From Pseudomonas viciae (lineage in GTDB: Bacteria > Pseudomonadota > Gammaproteobacteria > Pseudomonadales > Pseudomonadaceae), in contig NZ_CP035088.1 in assembly GCF_004786035.1 (NCBI RefSeq), forward strand, positions 842,001 through 906,000: a DNA stretch of 64,000 nucleotides, written 5' to 3'. Shown one piece after another: positions 9,101 through 18,370 of this stretch. The notes beneath the pieces were generated by a model that saw only the letters and a list, made by a program, of their open reading frames with translations, did not search any database and had not been told where the DNA came from. The position numbers were made by a program, and so were the translations under genes. The stretch's first letter is position 1. Each line of letters begins with the position of its first letter.

Positions 9101-12100
9101 CGCTCGGTGTCACAACCGGCGACCTGCTCAACGAACACGGATTGATCTTCAGCGGCGGCAACACCAGCCTGCGCGTAAACAACCTGACCAACCGCTATGC
9201 CGACATCTACAGCCTGGGTGATCTGAGTATCGATCGCGACGGCCTCGGCACCCGTGCCAGCCGCATCCTCAACAGCTCCGGCACGCTGCAGAGCGACGGC
9301 AACATGCGTCTGGCGGCCAGCACGATCGACAACGTCCGCGAGGTCTTGACCACCCACGACGCCGGCATCTATACCGCCTCGATCAGGGAAGTGGCCTGCA
9401 TCGAAGGGGTCAATGCCGGTGATTGCAGCGGCGGCAAGGAAAACCACGTCTGGCAGATCATCCAGCGCGACAAGTTCGAAGTCACCGCCGCCAGCGCGGC
9501 CTCCAGCATCACCACCGGTGGCAACCTGGATATCCAGGGCGACACCCTGACCAACCGGAGCAGCAGCATCGGCATCGGCGGCGCATTGACCGCCAACCTC
9601 GTCAGCCTGAACAACATCGGCATCGAGACCGGCGAGACCGAAACCTCGCGCACCTTCATGTCCGAGCGTACGCGTAGCCCAGGTGGCTGGCGCGCCGCCG
9701 CGAATGACTTCACCAATAAATACTGGCTGCAGAGCCCAGGCTACAACGCCAATAACCTGGGTGGCCTTGAAGCAGCGATGAGCCGCTTCATCGGCATGAC
9801 CGAACGTGAGCTCCCGCAGTTCCGCACCCAGACAAGTACTACCGATAACCAGACCTACGCCGCGATTATCCAGGCCGGCGGCGCAGTCGATGTCCGCACC
9901 TCGGGCAACGCCGACAACAGCGTCGTGCGTGGCGGCTACAACTACGTCGGCGCCGGCCCGCGCACCGATACCCAGGCTGACAACGTTTTCTCGACCCGCA
10001 TCAACGTCAATCGGCAGCTACCGCCGAACCTGACTCAGCAACAGGTCGATCCGCTGGCCTTGCCGGGCTTCGACTTGCCCACCGGGCAAAACGGCCTGTT
10101 CCGCATGAGCGGCGACGGCTCGGCCACGCCCACCCAAGGCAGCGGCTTGCAACAGGTGCGCGGCCTGCCGGACAGCTCGATCAAATCCAACCCGCACAAG
10201 TACCTGATCGAAACCAACCCGGCGCTGACCGACATGCGCCAGTTCATGAGCTCGGACTACCTGCTGACAAACCTGGGCTACGACCCCGACACCGCCGCCA
10301 AGCGCTTGGGTGACGGCTTCTACGAACAACGCCTGATCCAACAGGCGGTGATCGCCCGCACCGGCCAACGCTTCCTCGACGGCCAGACCTCCGACGACGG
10401 CATGTTCAAGTACCTGATGAACAACGCCATCGCCAGCAAGGACGCCCTCAACCTCTCCCTGGGCGTGAGCCTCAGCGCCGAACAAGTCGCGGCCCTGACC
10501 CACGACATCGTCTGGATGGAAAACCGGACGGTGAACAACGAACAGGTGTTGGTTCCGGTGCTTTATCTGGCCCAGGCCAACCATCGTCTGGCGGCCAATG
10601 GGGCGTTGATCCAGGGTGCGGATGTCAGCCTGATCGCGGGTAAGAACCTGAGCAATGCGGGCACTTTGCGTGCGGCCAGCAACCTGAGGGCGACGGCTGG
10701 CGACAGTCTGGTTAACAGCGGGTTGTTGGAGGCGGGGAATCGTCTTGAGGCGTTGGCGGGGAATGATCTTACTAACCGGGCCGGCGGGGTTATTGCTGGG
10801 CGGGATGTCAGTGTTGTTGCCGTGACCGGTGATGTGACCAATGAGCGAACCATCACGCGGCATGCCAGCAGCACTGGCTACAAGACTGAGCAACGCGACT
10901 TTGCTGACAGCGCGGCGCGGATTGAGGCGAGTCATGACCTGAGCGCGGGCGCTGGGCGGGATATCGCCAATGTTGGTGGTGTGCTCAAGAGTGGTAACGA
11001 CATGAACTTGCAGGCGGTGCGTGATGTGAACATCACCTCTGCCGAGCAGGTGGACAGCAACACGATGGGTAGCAGGCACCGGGACCAAACCATCACCCAA
11101 CATGGTTCCAGCGCTACCGCGGGCCGCGAGATGAAGGTGACCGCTGGGCAGGACCTGAGGGTGGTCGCCAGCAACGTCATCGCCCAGAGTACCCTGGCAC
11201 TGACTGCCGGGCGCGATATCGCTATCACGTCTGCGGCCAACGAAAGCCATCGTTTCTCCCAAAGTAAAAAAGTCAAAAGCAGCAGCGACCTTGTTCGCCA
11301 GCAGTCTTCGGTTATCCAGTCAGGTGGGGATCTGAGCGCCAAGGCCGGGCAAGACCTGAGCCTGGTGGCCAGCCAACTGAAAGGGGCCAAGGACGTTGCC
11401 CTCGACGCCAGTCGCGACATCAGTCTGTTGTCCGCGAAGGACGAAGCCGCAGAGTTCTACTCGAAGAAAAGCAAAGGTTCTTTTGGCCGCAGTAAAAGCG
11501 AACAACGGGAAAGCTATGACAGCACCAACGTTGCGTCGGTGGTGGAGGCCGGGCAAGACCTGACCGTCAATACCAGCCAAGCCGCCAGTGGCGGTGTCAC
11601 GCTGGACGGCGGCCGCAACGTCACGGTGATCGGCAGTCAGTTGAGCGCCGGCAATGATCTGGTGGTTGGGGCCACTGGTGATGTGGCGGTGCTCTCAGGT
11701 ATCGAAGAGCACGGCTCCTACAGCAAGAAAACCAAATCGGGTTTCCTCGGCCTGTCCAAGAGCGGCAAAAGCGAGTTGAAAACCACAGCCTCCCAAGTGG
11801 CCAGCGAGCTGGAAGCGGGCAACGATGTGGTGCTGGTCGCGGGCAATGACTTGCGTTTGCGCGCCAGCGAAACCACTGCCGGTAATGACGTGGAACTGCG
11901 TGCGGGCCTGGTCAAGGACAGCGGCGACATCAACCTCGTCTCTGCCAACGACACCGCTTACAGCCATAGCGAGCAATACAAGAAAAAAACCGGGCTCTCG
12001 GTCTCGGGTGGTTTCTTGTCGTTCTCCTCAGCCAAAGAGTCGGGCCGGATTGCGCAAAGCAGTACCAGCGTTGGTAGCCAGGTGACGGCTGATCGTGATG

Positions 12101-15100
12101 CGACTCTACAGGCTGAGCGCGATATCAACCTAGTGGGTAGTGGCATCGATGCCGGGCGCAATGTCAGTTTGAATGCCGGGCGTGATGTGAATGTTCTGGC
12201 TGCGCAGAACAGTCGTTCCGAGCGGGATTGGGAGAAAAACAAGCAAGCTGGGATCGGTGTTTCTTCGGATGCCAATGGGATCAATTTCTTTGCAGGTGCC
12301 GATAGCCTCAAGGAAAAGAACCGTCTGGAACAGCAGACCGCTGCCGCCAACCAGATCAGTGCAGGGCAAGATGTTGCCATCAACGCTCAGCGCGATATCA
12401 ACCAGACGGGTTCTGATCTGCGTGCCACCCGTGACATTGGCCTCACGGCCGGACGCAATATCAACATCGATGCTGCACGCGAGACCCAACTGACCGAGCA
12501 GGAGCGCGAAGCCAGTCGTAATGGGCTTGGCATTTCGTTCAATCATAACTACGGCAACACCAAGGACGCGGTCAGTGGCGCAGGGAAAGGGGAGAACGGC
12601 GTCAGCAAGGCGTCCAGCACCCTTAAAGGCATTGATGCCGTCACTCAATTCGTCAACGGACCGACCGTTGACGTCAAGTTCGGCAACAGCACACAAACCA
12701 GTAGTCAGCAGGTCATTGAGCAGACCAACCGCGCGTCGACGTTCGATGCGGGCAACGACCTAAATCTCAATGCCGGTAGCGACGTCACGGTCAAAGGGGG
12801 GCAGCTAAAGGCCGGGCGGGATATCAACGTCACAGGTCGCGACGTCACGCTGGATGTGGCGAAGGGAAGTGTCAGCCAGGAAAGCACTGATCGCCAAAGC
12901 TGGAGTGGGATTCATGGTGGCACCAGTGGCGGCTTTAAACTGGGTGTCGGTGGCAGCTACGGTGTTGCCACCGAGGACGGCGTTCACGGCAATTCGACGG
13001 CCACTCAGGTTGCCGCTGGAAGGGATGTCAACGTGGACGCCAGCCATGACATCAACCTGGTAGGCACTCAGGTCAAAGCTGGGCGAGATATTGCGCTCGA
13101 TGCCGGTAATGAGCTGAACATCAGGTCGGCGCAGAACGCCAGCGACAGTGAGAGCAACCGACACAACGGTGGTGGCGAGGCAGGCCTGACATTCGGTTCT
13201 CAAGGCGTAGGCGTCTACGTCAGTGTGAACATCGGCAAGGGCAATCTTGAGCGCGAAGGTAACCGCCAGCAAGAAGCCTATCTCTACGCGGGCAATCGCC
13301 TGGGCTTCACCAGCGGCAAAGACACCAACATCAGCGGTGCCACCCTGCGCGGCGATGAGGTTGTTGGCCGTGTCGGCGGCGACCTGAATGTCTCCTCGGT
13401 GCCTGACACAGGCGAAGTCAAAGGCAAAGAGTTCGACCTCAGCGTTACAGCGACCTTTGGTCCAGGGGCTGGCGTCAGTGGCTCTGTGGGATATGGGCAG
13501 ACGACCGGTGAGACCCATTGGGTCGAGCAGCAAACCAGCATCACCGGCAAAAACAAAGTCGATATCCGGACCGAGGATCACACTCAACTGGATGGCGCCC
13601 TGATCGCCGCCGACAACGGCAACCTCAAACTGGACACTGGGACTCTGGGCTTCAGTGATATCGCCGGTAAGGACAAGGAACATGGCTATTACCTGAACGT
13701 GGGTGGCAGCTACTCCCAGGGGGGAGGCGGCGCCCAGGACAGCAGTCAGGTTGGCAAAGGCGAGAAAGATAAAAACGGCTGGAGCATCAGCGGTTGGGAG
13801 TACGAAAAGGATCGTCAACAGATCGTGCGGGCGACTGTTGGGGCCGGTGAAGTGGCGGTACGCAATGATGCTCAGACCGGGACCGATTCGACGGCAGGGC
13901 TCAACCGGGACGTGAGCAAGGCCTACGAGATCACCAAGGATGAGGAATCTCGGACCGACTTGTACGTCACCAAGTCCTCGGTGGACGCGGTGATGGATAC
14001 CTCTGGGACGGTGCAGGCTTGGAAGAACAGCATCAAAAGCTACCCCGATAGCAGCCTGAAAGCGTATGAGGACGCGCTCAAGTTGGTTAATGGGCCGGTG
14101 GAGGCCACCAAGCAGATCTGGACCAACATCCAGGCGCAGCGGGTTTCAATTGATGAGGTGCCTGCTGCGGCGAGAGCTGCGCTGGGGGATGAGGTTGCGC
14201 TGAATGTTGCGAAGAACTTGGTTCGCAATGGTAAGGATCCTGATGACATCGCGAAGCTGGAGCCTAAGGATGTAATCGCTATCCAATACTTCGCGGAGCT
14301 ATTCACAACGTTTGCCAAGCAACAAGAAAGCTGTGGCGCTACAGGAGGCTGTGCATCGGGAGAGGAGGGCCAGAAGGATCCGGTCCACTATGTTGATGCG
14401 GATGGCAACAGCAGGATTGTGAATTTTAAGCCGGTGGTACCAAGTACCCCCGGCGGAAATGTGTTGGTTCAAGCTGACGCTTTACAGACCTATCTCGATA
14501 AATTGAACCCAGCGCAAGCGCAGCTTGTACGCTTGGGAATACAAGCCGTCATGGGACCAGTCAAAGCCGCGGTGAGTCTGGCCGGTAATGTGGTGGTGGA
14601 TAAGCTGTTCGGAGACAAAATCGCCGACGCTAAAGATGCTTTGTCAAAATCCCTAGCGAGCGAGCTCAGTGGCAAGAGCAAGGACGATTTGGAGCATAGC
14701 GATGATCGTTTCAAGGAGCTTTCCGAGCGTGGGGCAACTGATCAAAAAGGTGATGTATACGTTCGTGGTGCAACCACGCTGCTGGATATTGCCTTGGGGA
14801 CCGTCACCAACGCTGCCGGGTCCGTAGCGGGCAAGGCCATTGGTATTGTGGGTAAGGGGGCTTCGGATGGTGTAACGAAAGGGCGCGATGGGCTGGGGGG
14901 GGGGCCGAGGGATCCTGATTGGGACAAGAAGTTTGCGGAGAATCCGCCGAAGGGGTGGGTGGAAACGGGGGGTGCAAAAGAATCCGCGCCTTCGAAAACG
15001 GCGGTTCAAGAACTTGAGGTCGACGCCTATAAAAACCTTAAGGCAAGAGAGGTTGTTGGAGATGGTCTAGAACACGACCATATCCCTTCATTTGCTGCGT

Positions 15101-15402
15101 TGCGCACAGCAAAGGAAGCAGAGTTGGGCCGCCCCCTTACTGAGTTGGAGACCAAGACTCTCTACCAAAACTCTACTGCTGTAGAGGTTCCACGAGATGT
15201 ACATATTGCAGGTCCGACGTATGGCGGGAAAAATACTCCTGCTCAGATTCAGCAAGATGCTGCGGATCTGTGCGGTGCAGTTTGTCGTGACACAGAAGCT
15301 TTGCGGGCAAATCTGAACAGTAGAGGTTATGATTCGAAGTTGGTAGATGAAACTGTTCAAAAAATAGTGGAAAGAAATCGCAATACGGGGGTTATTAAAT
15401 AA
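6187..15402 (+). CDS. Giant two-partner-secreted exoprotein, CdiA/filamentous haemagglutinin type
   Basis: 3071 residues. The N-terminus is an extended signal peptide region ([20 protein letters not shown] ... [15 protein letters not shown]), followed by the TPS secretion domain ([37 protein letters not shown]). Residues of about 250-2400 are dominated by degenerate haemagglutinin repeats (LNNQGG..., AGRDINL..., AGNDL...) that form the beta-helical fibre. A pre-toxin region follows. The last about 120 residues are a distinct tip with [28 protein letters not shown] and CGAVC, which resembles nuclease-type CDI/Rhs tips. No clear VENN motif was seen. Base composition turns AT-richer in the final about 400 bp, as expected for an exchanged toxin cassette. 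The stop overlaps the immunity gene start. Confidence 0.92.
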   Translation: [3071 protein letters not shown]

Positions 15403-15860
15403 TGAACACTTGGTCGGATTTTGTTCGGGCTCTTGGTCAAGATGAAATCGGGGGAATAGTCACCGACTTATGTCGAAGAGTCGGAGAGTTGCCAGCCGTT
15501 TCGGAAACCCCGGATAACTATAATGACCCGGAAGGTAAGACAAGATTCTATAAGTTTATTAAATCTGGCATAGAGATTGGGTTTCGTTCGGGAAAATTAA
15601 ATCACATTCATTTTTTGGTGCAGCCTCACGAAGGTTATTCGGCATATAAGGAAGATGTGCTTGGTCGTATAGCTCAAGCATGGCGTGTTGAAGATGTTAT
15701 TGCAGAGCTAGGCTCGCCTAGCAAAGAGGCGCCAGGTAGAGTCGATATGTTAATCGGCTATGTACAGCAGTGGCTGAAATATGAGTTTAAGACGTACGCG
15801 CTACGCATGGAATTTTCGGAAGATGGACGCTTGTGGAAAGCGACGCTAATATCAAATTGA
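15402..15860 (+). CDS. Probable immunity protein for the CdiA tip
   Basis: A 152-residue cytosolic protein with no signal peptide or membrane segment. Its ATG overlaps the exoprotein stop by one base (TAATG), the usual arrangement of a contact-dependent inhibition immunity gene. It is rich in charged and aromatic residues (KTRFYKFIKSGIEIGFRSG, HIHFLVQPHEGY) and AT-richer than the fibre gene. I do not recognise the family. The assignment rests on position, overlap and size. Confidence 0.75.
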   Translation: MNTWSDFVRALGQDEIGGIVTDLCRRVGELPAVSETPDNYNDPEGKTRFYKFIKSGIEIGFRSGKLNHIHFLVQPHEGYSAYKEDVLGRIAQAWRVEDVIAELGSPSKEAPGRVDMLIGYVQQWLKYEFKTYALRMEFSEDGRLWKATLISN

Positions 15861-15962
15861 TCGCTTTAAGCGTAGCAATGGATTAGATGTTTGTGTGATT
15901 TTTAGATGGTGCAAAAGGGCCCGACCAGGCTCTGCACAATAATCAAAGGCTGCTTTCTGAGC

Positions 15963-16038
15963 AAAAAGGGGACAGATTTATTTTGTGAAACGCAGAGGGG
16001 CAGATTTGTTGGTTTTGCTCGGGTTGTAAATAAATCTG
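15963..16038. repeat. GGGGACAG palindromic element, copy 1 (left part; interrupted by IS)
   Basis: Begins AAAAAGGGGACAGATTTATTT and runs to AAATAAATCTG. In copies 2 and 3 this is followed directly by TCCCC, but here the IS at 16039 intervenes and TCCCCTTTTT resumes at 17544. The complementary arms would form a long stem. Such palindromes are common between genes in many proteobacteria and are often linked to REP-associated (RAYT-like) transposases; none is encoded nearby. Confidence 0.8.
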
Positions 16039-16122
16039 AGAATCATCTGGCCGGCCTCCCCACCTCACAGAGGTGGCGCAAAATTCAAGGTGCGAACTTA
16101 GACTTTTGCTGAGGAGGCCGTG

Positions 16123-17135
16123 ATGAAATTCTGTGGCATAGACCTGCATTCGAACAACAGCGTTGTCGTGGTTACCGACGAAACGGATAGAGTTTTGGTG
16201 AGCCGGCGCTGTCCCAATGAGCTAACGCCGATTATTGCGCTCCTCGATCCGCACCGTGACGAGTTGGCCGGCGTGGTGGTCGAGTCGACGTACAACTGGT
16301 ATTGGCTTGTCGATGGCCTTATGGCTGCGGGCTTGAACGTCAAATTGGCGAACCCGGTGGCGATGAAACGCTATGACGGTTTGAAGCACTCGGACGATAA
16401 GGATGATGCTGTATTTCTCGCGCATTTGCTGCGACTGGGGATTCTGCCGACGGCTATATTCATCCTCCGCACGAACGAGCGCTACGAGATTTGGCGCGTA
16501 AACGAATTCAATTGGTTCGCACAAGAACCCAGCACATCCTGGCCGTCGAAAATATCGCTGCACGTCAATTTGGGCATAGTTTTAGCTGTAATGAAATCAA
16601 AGGCTTTTCAGCCGCATCTGTTGACAGGCTGGGCCTGCCAATAGATGTGGCTTTGGCGATGAAGGCCAATGTGGTGGTCATCCAAGCGCTCGAGGCGCAG
16701 ATCGCCGAGCTAGACGCGCGACTGCTTCAACAGGCCAAGCTACGACCTGAATATTTGTTGCTAAAAACGATGCCAGGCGTGGGTGAAGTACTGGCAACGA
16801 TCATCATGTTGGAAACCGGTGACATAGACCGTTTTGCAGAGGTCGGCAACTTCGCCTCTTACGCTCGCTGCGTAAAAAGTGCGCATTACTCCAACGGAAA
16901 AAAGAAAGGTGAAGGCAACGCAAAAAATGGCAACGCTTACCTCATTTGGGCTTTCATTGAAGCAGCCAATTTTGCCCGGCGTTTCAGTGACGATGCCAAA
17001 CGATTTTTCGAGAAAAAGAAAGCCAAGACAAACAGCGTGGTCGCGACCAAAGCACTGGCTCATAAATTGGCGCGTGCGAGCTACCACATACTTAAGGAGA
17101 AACAGCCTTTTGACGCTAAACGCTGTTTCGCCTGA
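16123..17135 (+). pseudogene. IS110-family transposase, frameshifted
   Basis: The N-terminal RuvC-like (DEDD) part runs from the ATG at 16123 (GAGGAGG upstream) with MKFCGIDLHSNN, VVESTYNWYWLVDGL and KHSDDKDDAVFLAHLLRLG. The frame breaks at about 16450 (after GILPT). The expected continuation, GYIHPPHERALRDLARKRIQ, is in the next frame and runs to 17135. The C-terminal transposase_20 part contains LLKTMPGVGEVLATIIMLE and FASYARCVKSAHYSNGKKKG. One missing base near 16450 would restore a single frame. IS110 transposases are not known to use programmed frameshifting, so the copy is most likely dead. Confidence 0.88.
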
Positions 17136-17543
17136 AGGGCGAGTTAGGTGATGGCCGGCCAACCAAAAGGGGACTGGGCATGAACCACGAAATCCGAGTG
17201 GCGCCCGACCATCACCGCCTGAGTGTGTTGTAACCGGGTCGTCCGCCAAGTGAGCCAGTTGAGACTGGACGTGCGTGCCACGCGCGAGCCACAGTTCTGC
17301 GACACGTTTTGGACACATTGGCGGCACCAACGTTTCTCTGGGGCAGTTCACTGCCAGGGCGGTGCGTGCTGTATCGCTACCGCTTGATCCAAATGGGTGT
17401 CTGGCACGACTCGGTCGTAGCCATTGATGAGGAAACGGGGACGACAGGTTCAACCAGGCAGGTTGAGATAAAGGGGAACCCTACAGTTAAAAGCTGCAGG
17501 GCGAGTTGGCTTTTAGCCTTGACTTGAGACCGGCTAATGGGTG
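17136..17543 (+). ncRNA. Candidate bridge/seek RNA region of the IS (3' noncoding)
   Basis: 408 nt between the transposase stop and the right edge of the IS, with no credible ORF. Members of the IS1111 group are reported to encode their target-selecting RNA here. It contains GGCCGGCC at about 17152, also present at the left end near 16050. Only location and length support the call; guide loops were not resolved by eye. Confidence 0.35.
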
Positions 17544-17632
17544 TCCCCTTTTTGGCAGGTGCTTGTATTGGCGCTCAATGCAGAGGGTTGCCAAACGGAA
17601 CGAAGGTTCGAATAGATGTGGTGGATTAAAAT

Positions 17633-18268
17633 ATGACTAGCTTAGATACTTTACTATCGAACGCAAGTTCGTCTTTGAGCGAGCATGAACCGGAAAGGTT
17701 AGGTCTATCGCATGGATTACTAGATAGGTTAGCTGATCAACTTTTTGGAATGCTGCGCAGGCGTAATGGTTTTTATGCTTTCGAATGCGCTTTGCACGTA
17801 TTTCCAACACACTCTAGTCAGCAAGAAATTGGAATTTATGACTGGAATGCGAATGCTCTGTGGCGCAGCGGCTACAAATACATGGCCGATGGGTGCTTTT
17901 TTTTTGCTGAAGATGTTTTTGGTGGGCAGTTCTGTTTTAAAGATGGCAAGGTCTATATTTTTGATCCAGAAATAGGTTCGCTAGAGTACTTGGCTGACGA
18001 TATTGAAAGCTGGGCGAAAAGCATTCTTGTTGATTTTGATGTGCTTACAGGGCATCCATTGGCGCATCAATGGCAAAAGCAGAACGGTCAACTCCCTGCG
18101 GGGAAACGTCTGTTGCCTAAAGTGCCTTTCGTGCTTGGTGGTGAGTTTGTGCTAGATAACTTGTACTTAGCTGATGCTGTGGAAGGGATGAAGCTTAGAG
18201 CTGATATAGCTAGCCAAATCAGAGACCTGCCAGATGGTGCCCAGATTAAATTTAATGTTGAAAGTTAA
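17633..18268 (+). CDS. Orphan immunity-like protein, SMI1/KNR4 (SUKH) related
   Basis: A 211-residue cytosolic protein with features of SUKH-type immunity proteins: ANALWRSGYKYMADGCFFFAE, then VYIFDPEIGSLEYLADDIES, an acidic/aromatic core and a C-terminal helix region. It is AT-rich compared with the fibre gene. It stands alone downstream of the CDI locus, separated by palindromes, which is the usual picture of immunity genes left behind when toxin tips are swapped. The family assignment is from pattern only; the toxin it would neutralise is not present. Confidence 0.65.
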   Translation: MTSLDTLLSNASSSLSEHEPERLGLSHGLLDRLADQLFGMLRRRNGFYAFECALHVFPTHSSQQEIGIYDWNANALWRSGYKYMADGCFFFAEDVFGGQFCFKDGKVYIFDPEIGSLEYLADDIESWAKSILVDFDVLTGHPLAHQWQKQNGQLPAGKRLLPKVPFVLGGEFVLDNLYLADAVEGMKLRADIASQIRDLPDGAQIKFNVES

Positions 18269-18290
18269 TTGTTAGAGGTGAGGAAAAAAA

Positions 18291-18358
18291 GGGGGCAGAT
18301 TTATTTTTAAGCGTAAGCGGGCTGATGTTCTGCTTCCGAAGTAAATAAATCTGTCCCC
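18291..18358. repeat. GGGGACAG palindromic element, copy 2
   Basis: Left arm GGGGGCAGATTTATTT (18291-18306) pairs with right arm AAATAAATCTGTCCCC (18343-18358). A 36-nt centre separates them. Confidence 0.85.
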
Positions 18359-18370
18359 TATCTTGTGTGA

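Larger units (their letters stand above)
16039..17543 (+). mobile_element. IS110-family (IS1111-group-like) insertion sequence, inactive
   Basis: Boundaries come from the interrupted palindrome: host sequence stops after AAATAAATCTG (16038) and continues with TCCCCTTTTT (17544). The element has a short 5' noncoding region (about 84 nt, with a perfect 7-bp hairpin at 16060-16076), a frameshifted DEDD transposase gene and a long 3' noncoding region (about 408 nt). A long 3' region is typical of the IS1111 group. No terminal inverted repeat was seen, as expected for IS110 elements. Insertion into an intergenic palindrome matches known REP-targeting IS110 elements of Pseudomonas. Edges could shift by 1-3 bp because TG occurs at both junctions. 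Confidence 0.8.

Noticed and set aside
7756..11262. Further long minus-strand frames (7756-9447 and 10018-11262)
   Set aside because: Also shadows of the haemagglutinin repeats; no motif, RBS or start context.
6187..15402. A classical VENN-delimited CdiA-CT
   Set aside because: No VENN-like motif was found before the tip, so the toxin boundary is placed only approximately by composition and motif change.
16123..17135. Programmed frameshifting in the IS110-type transposase
   Set aside because: This family is expressed from one frame and no slippery heptamer is seen at the break near 16450.
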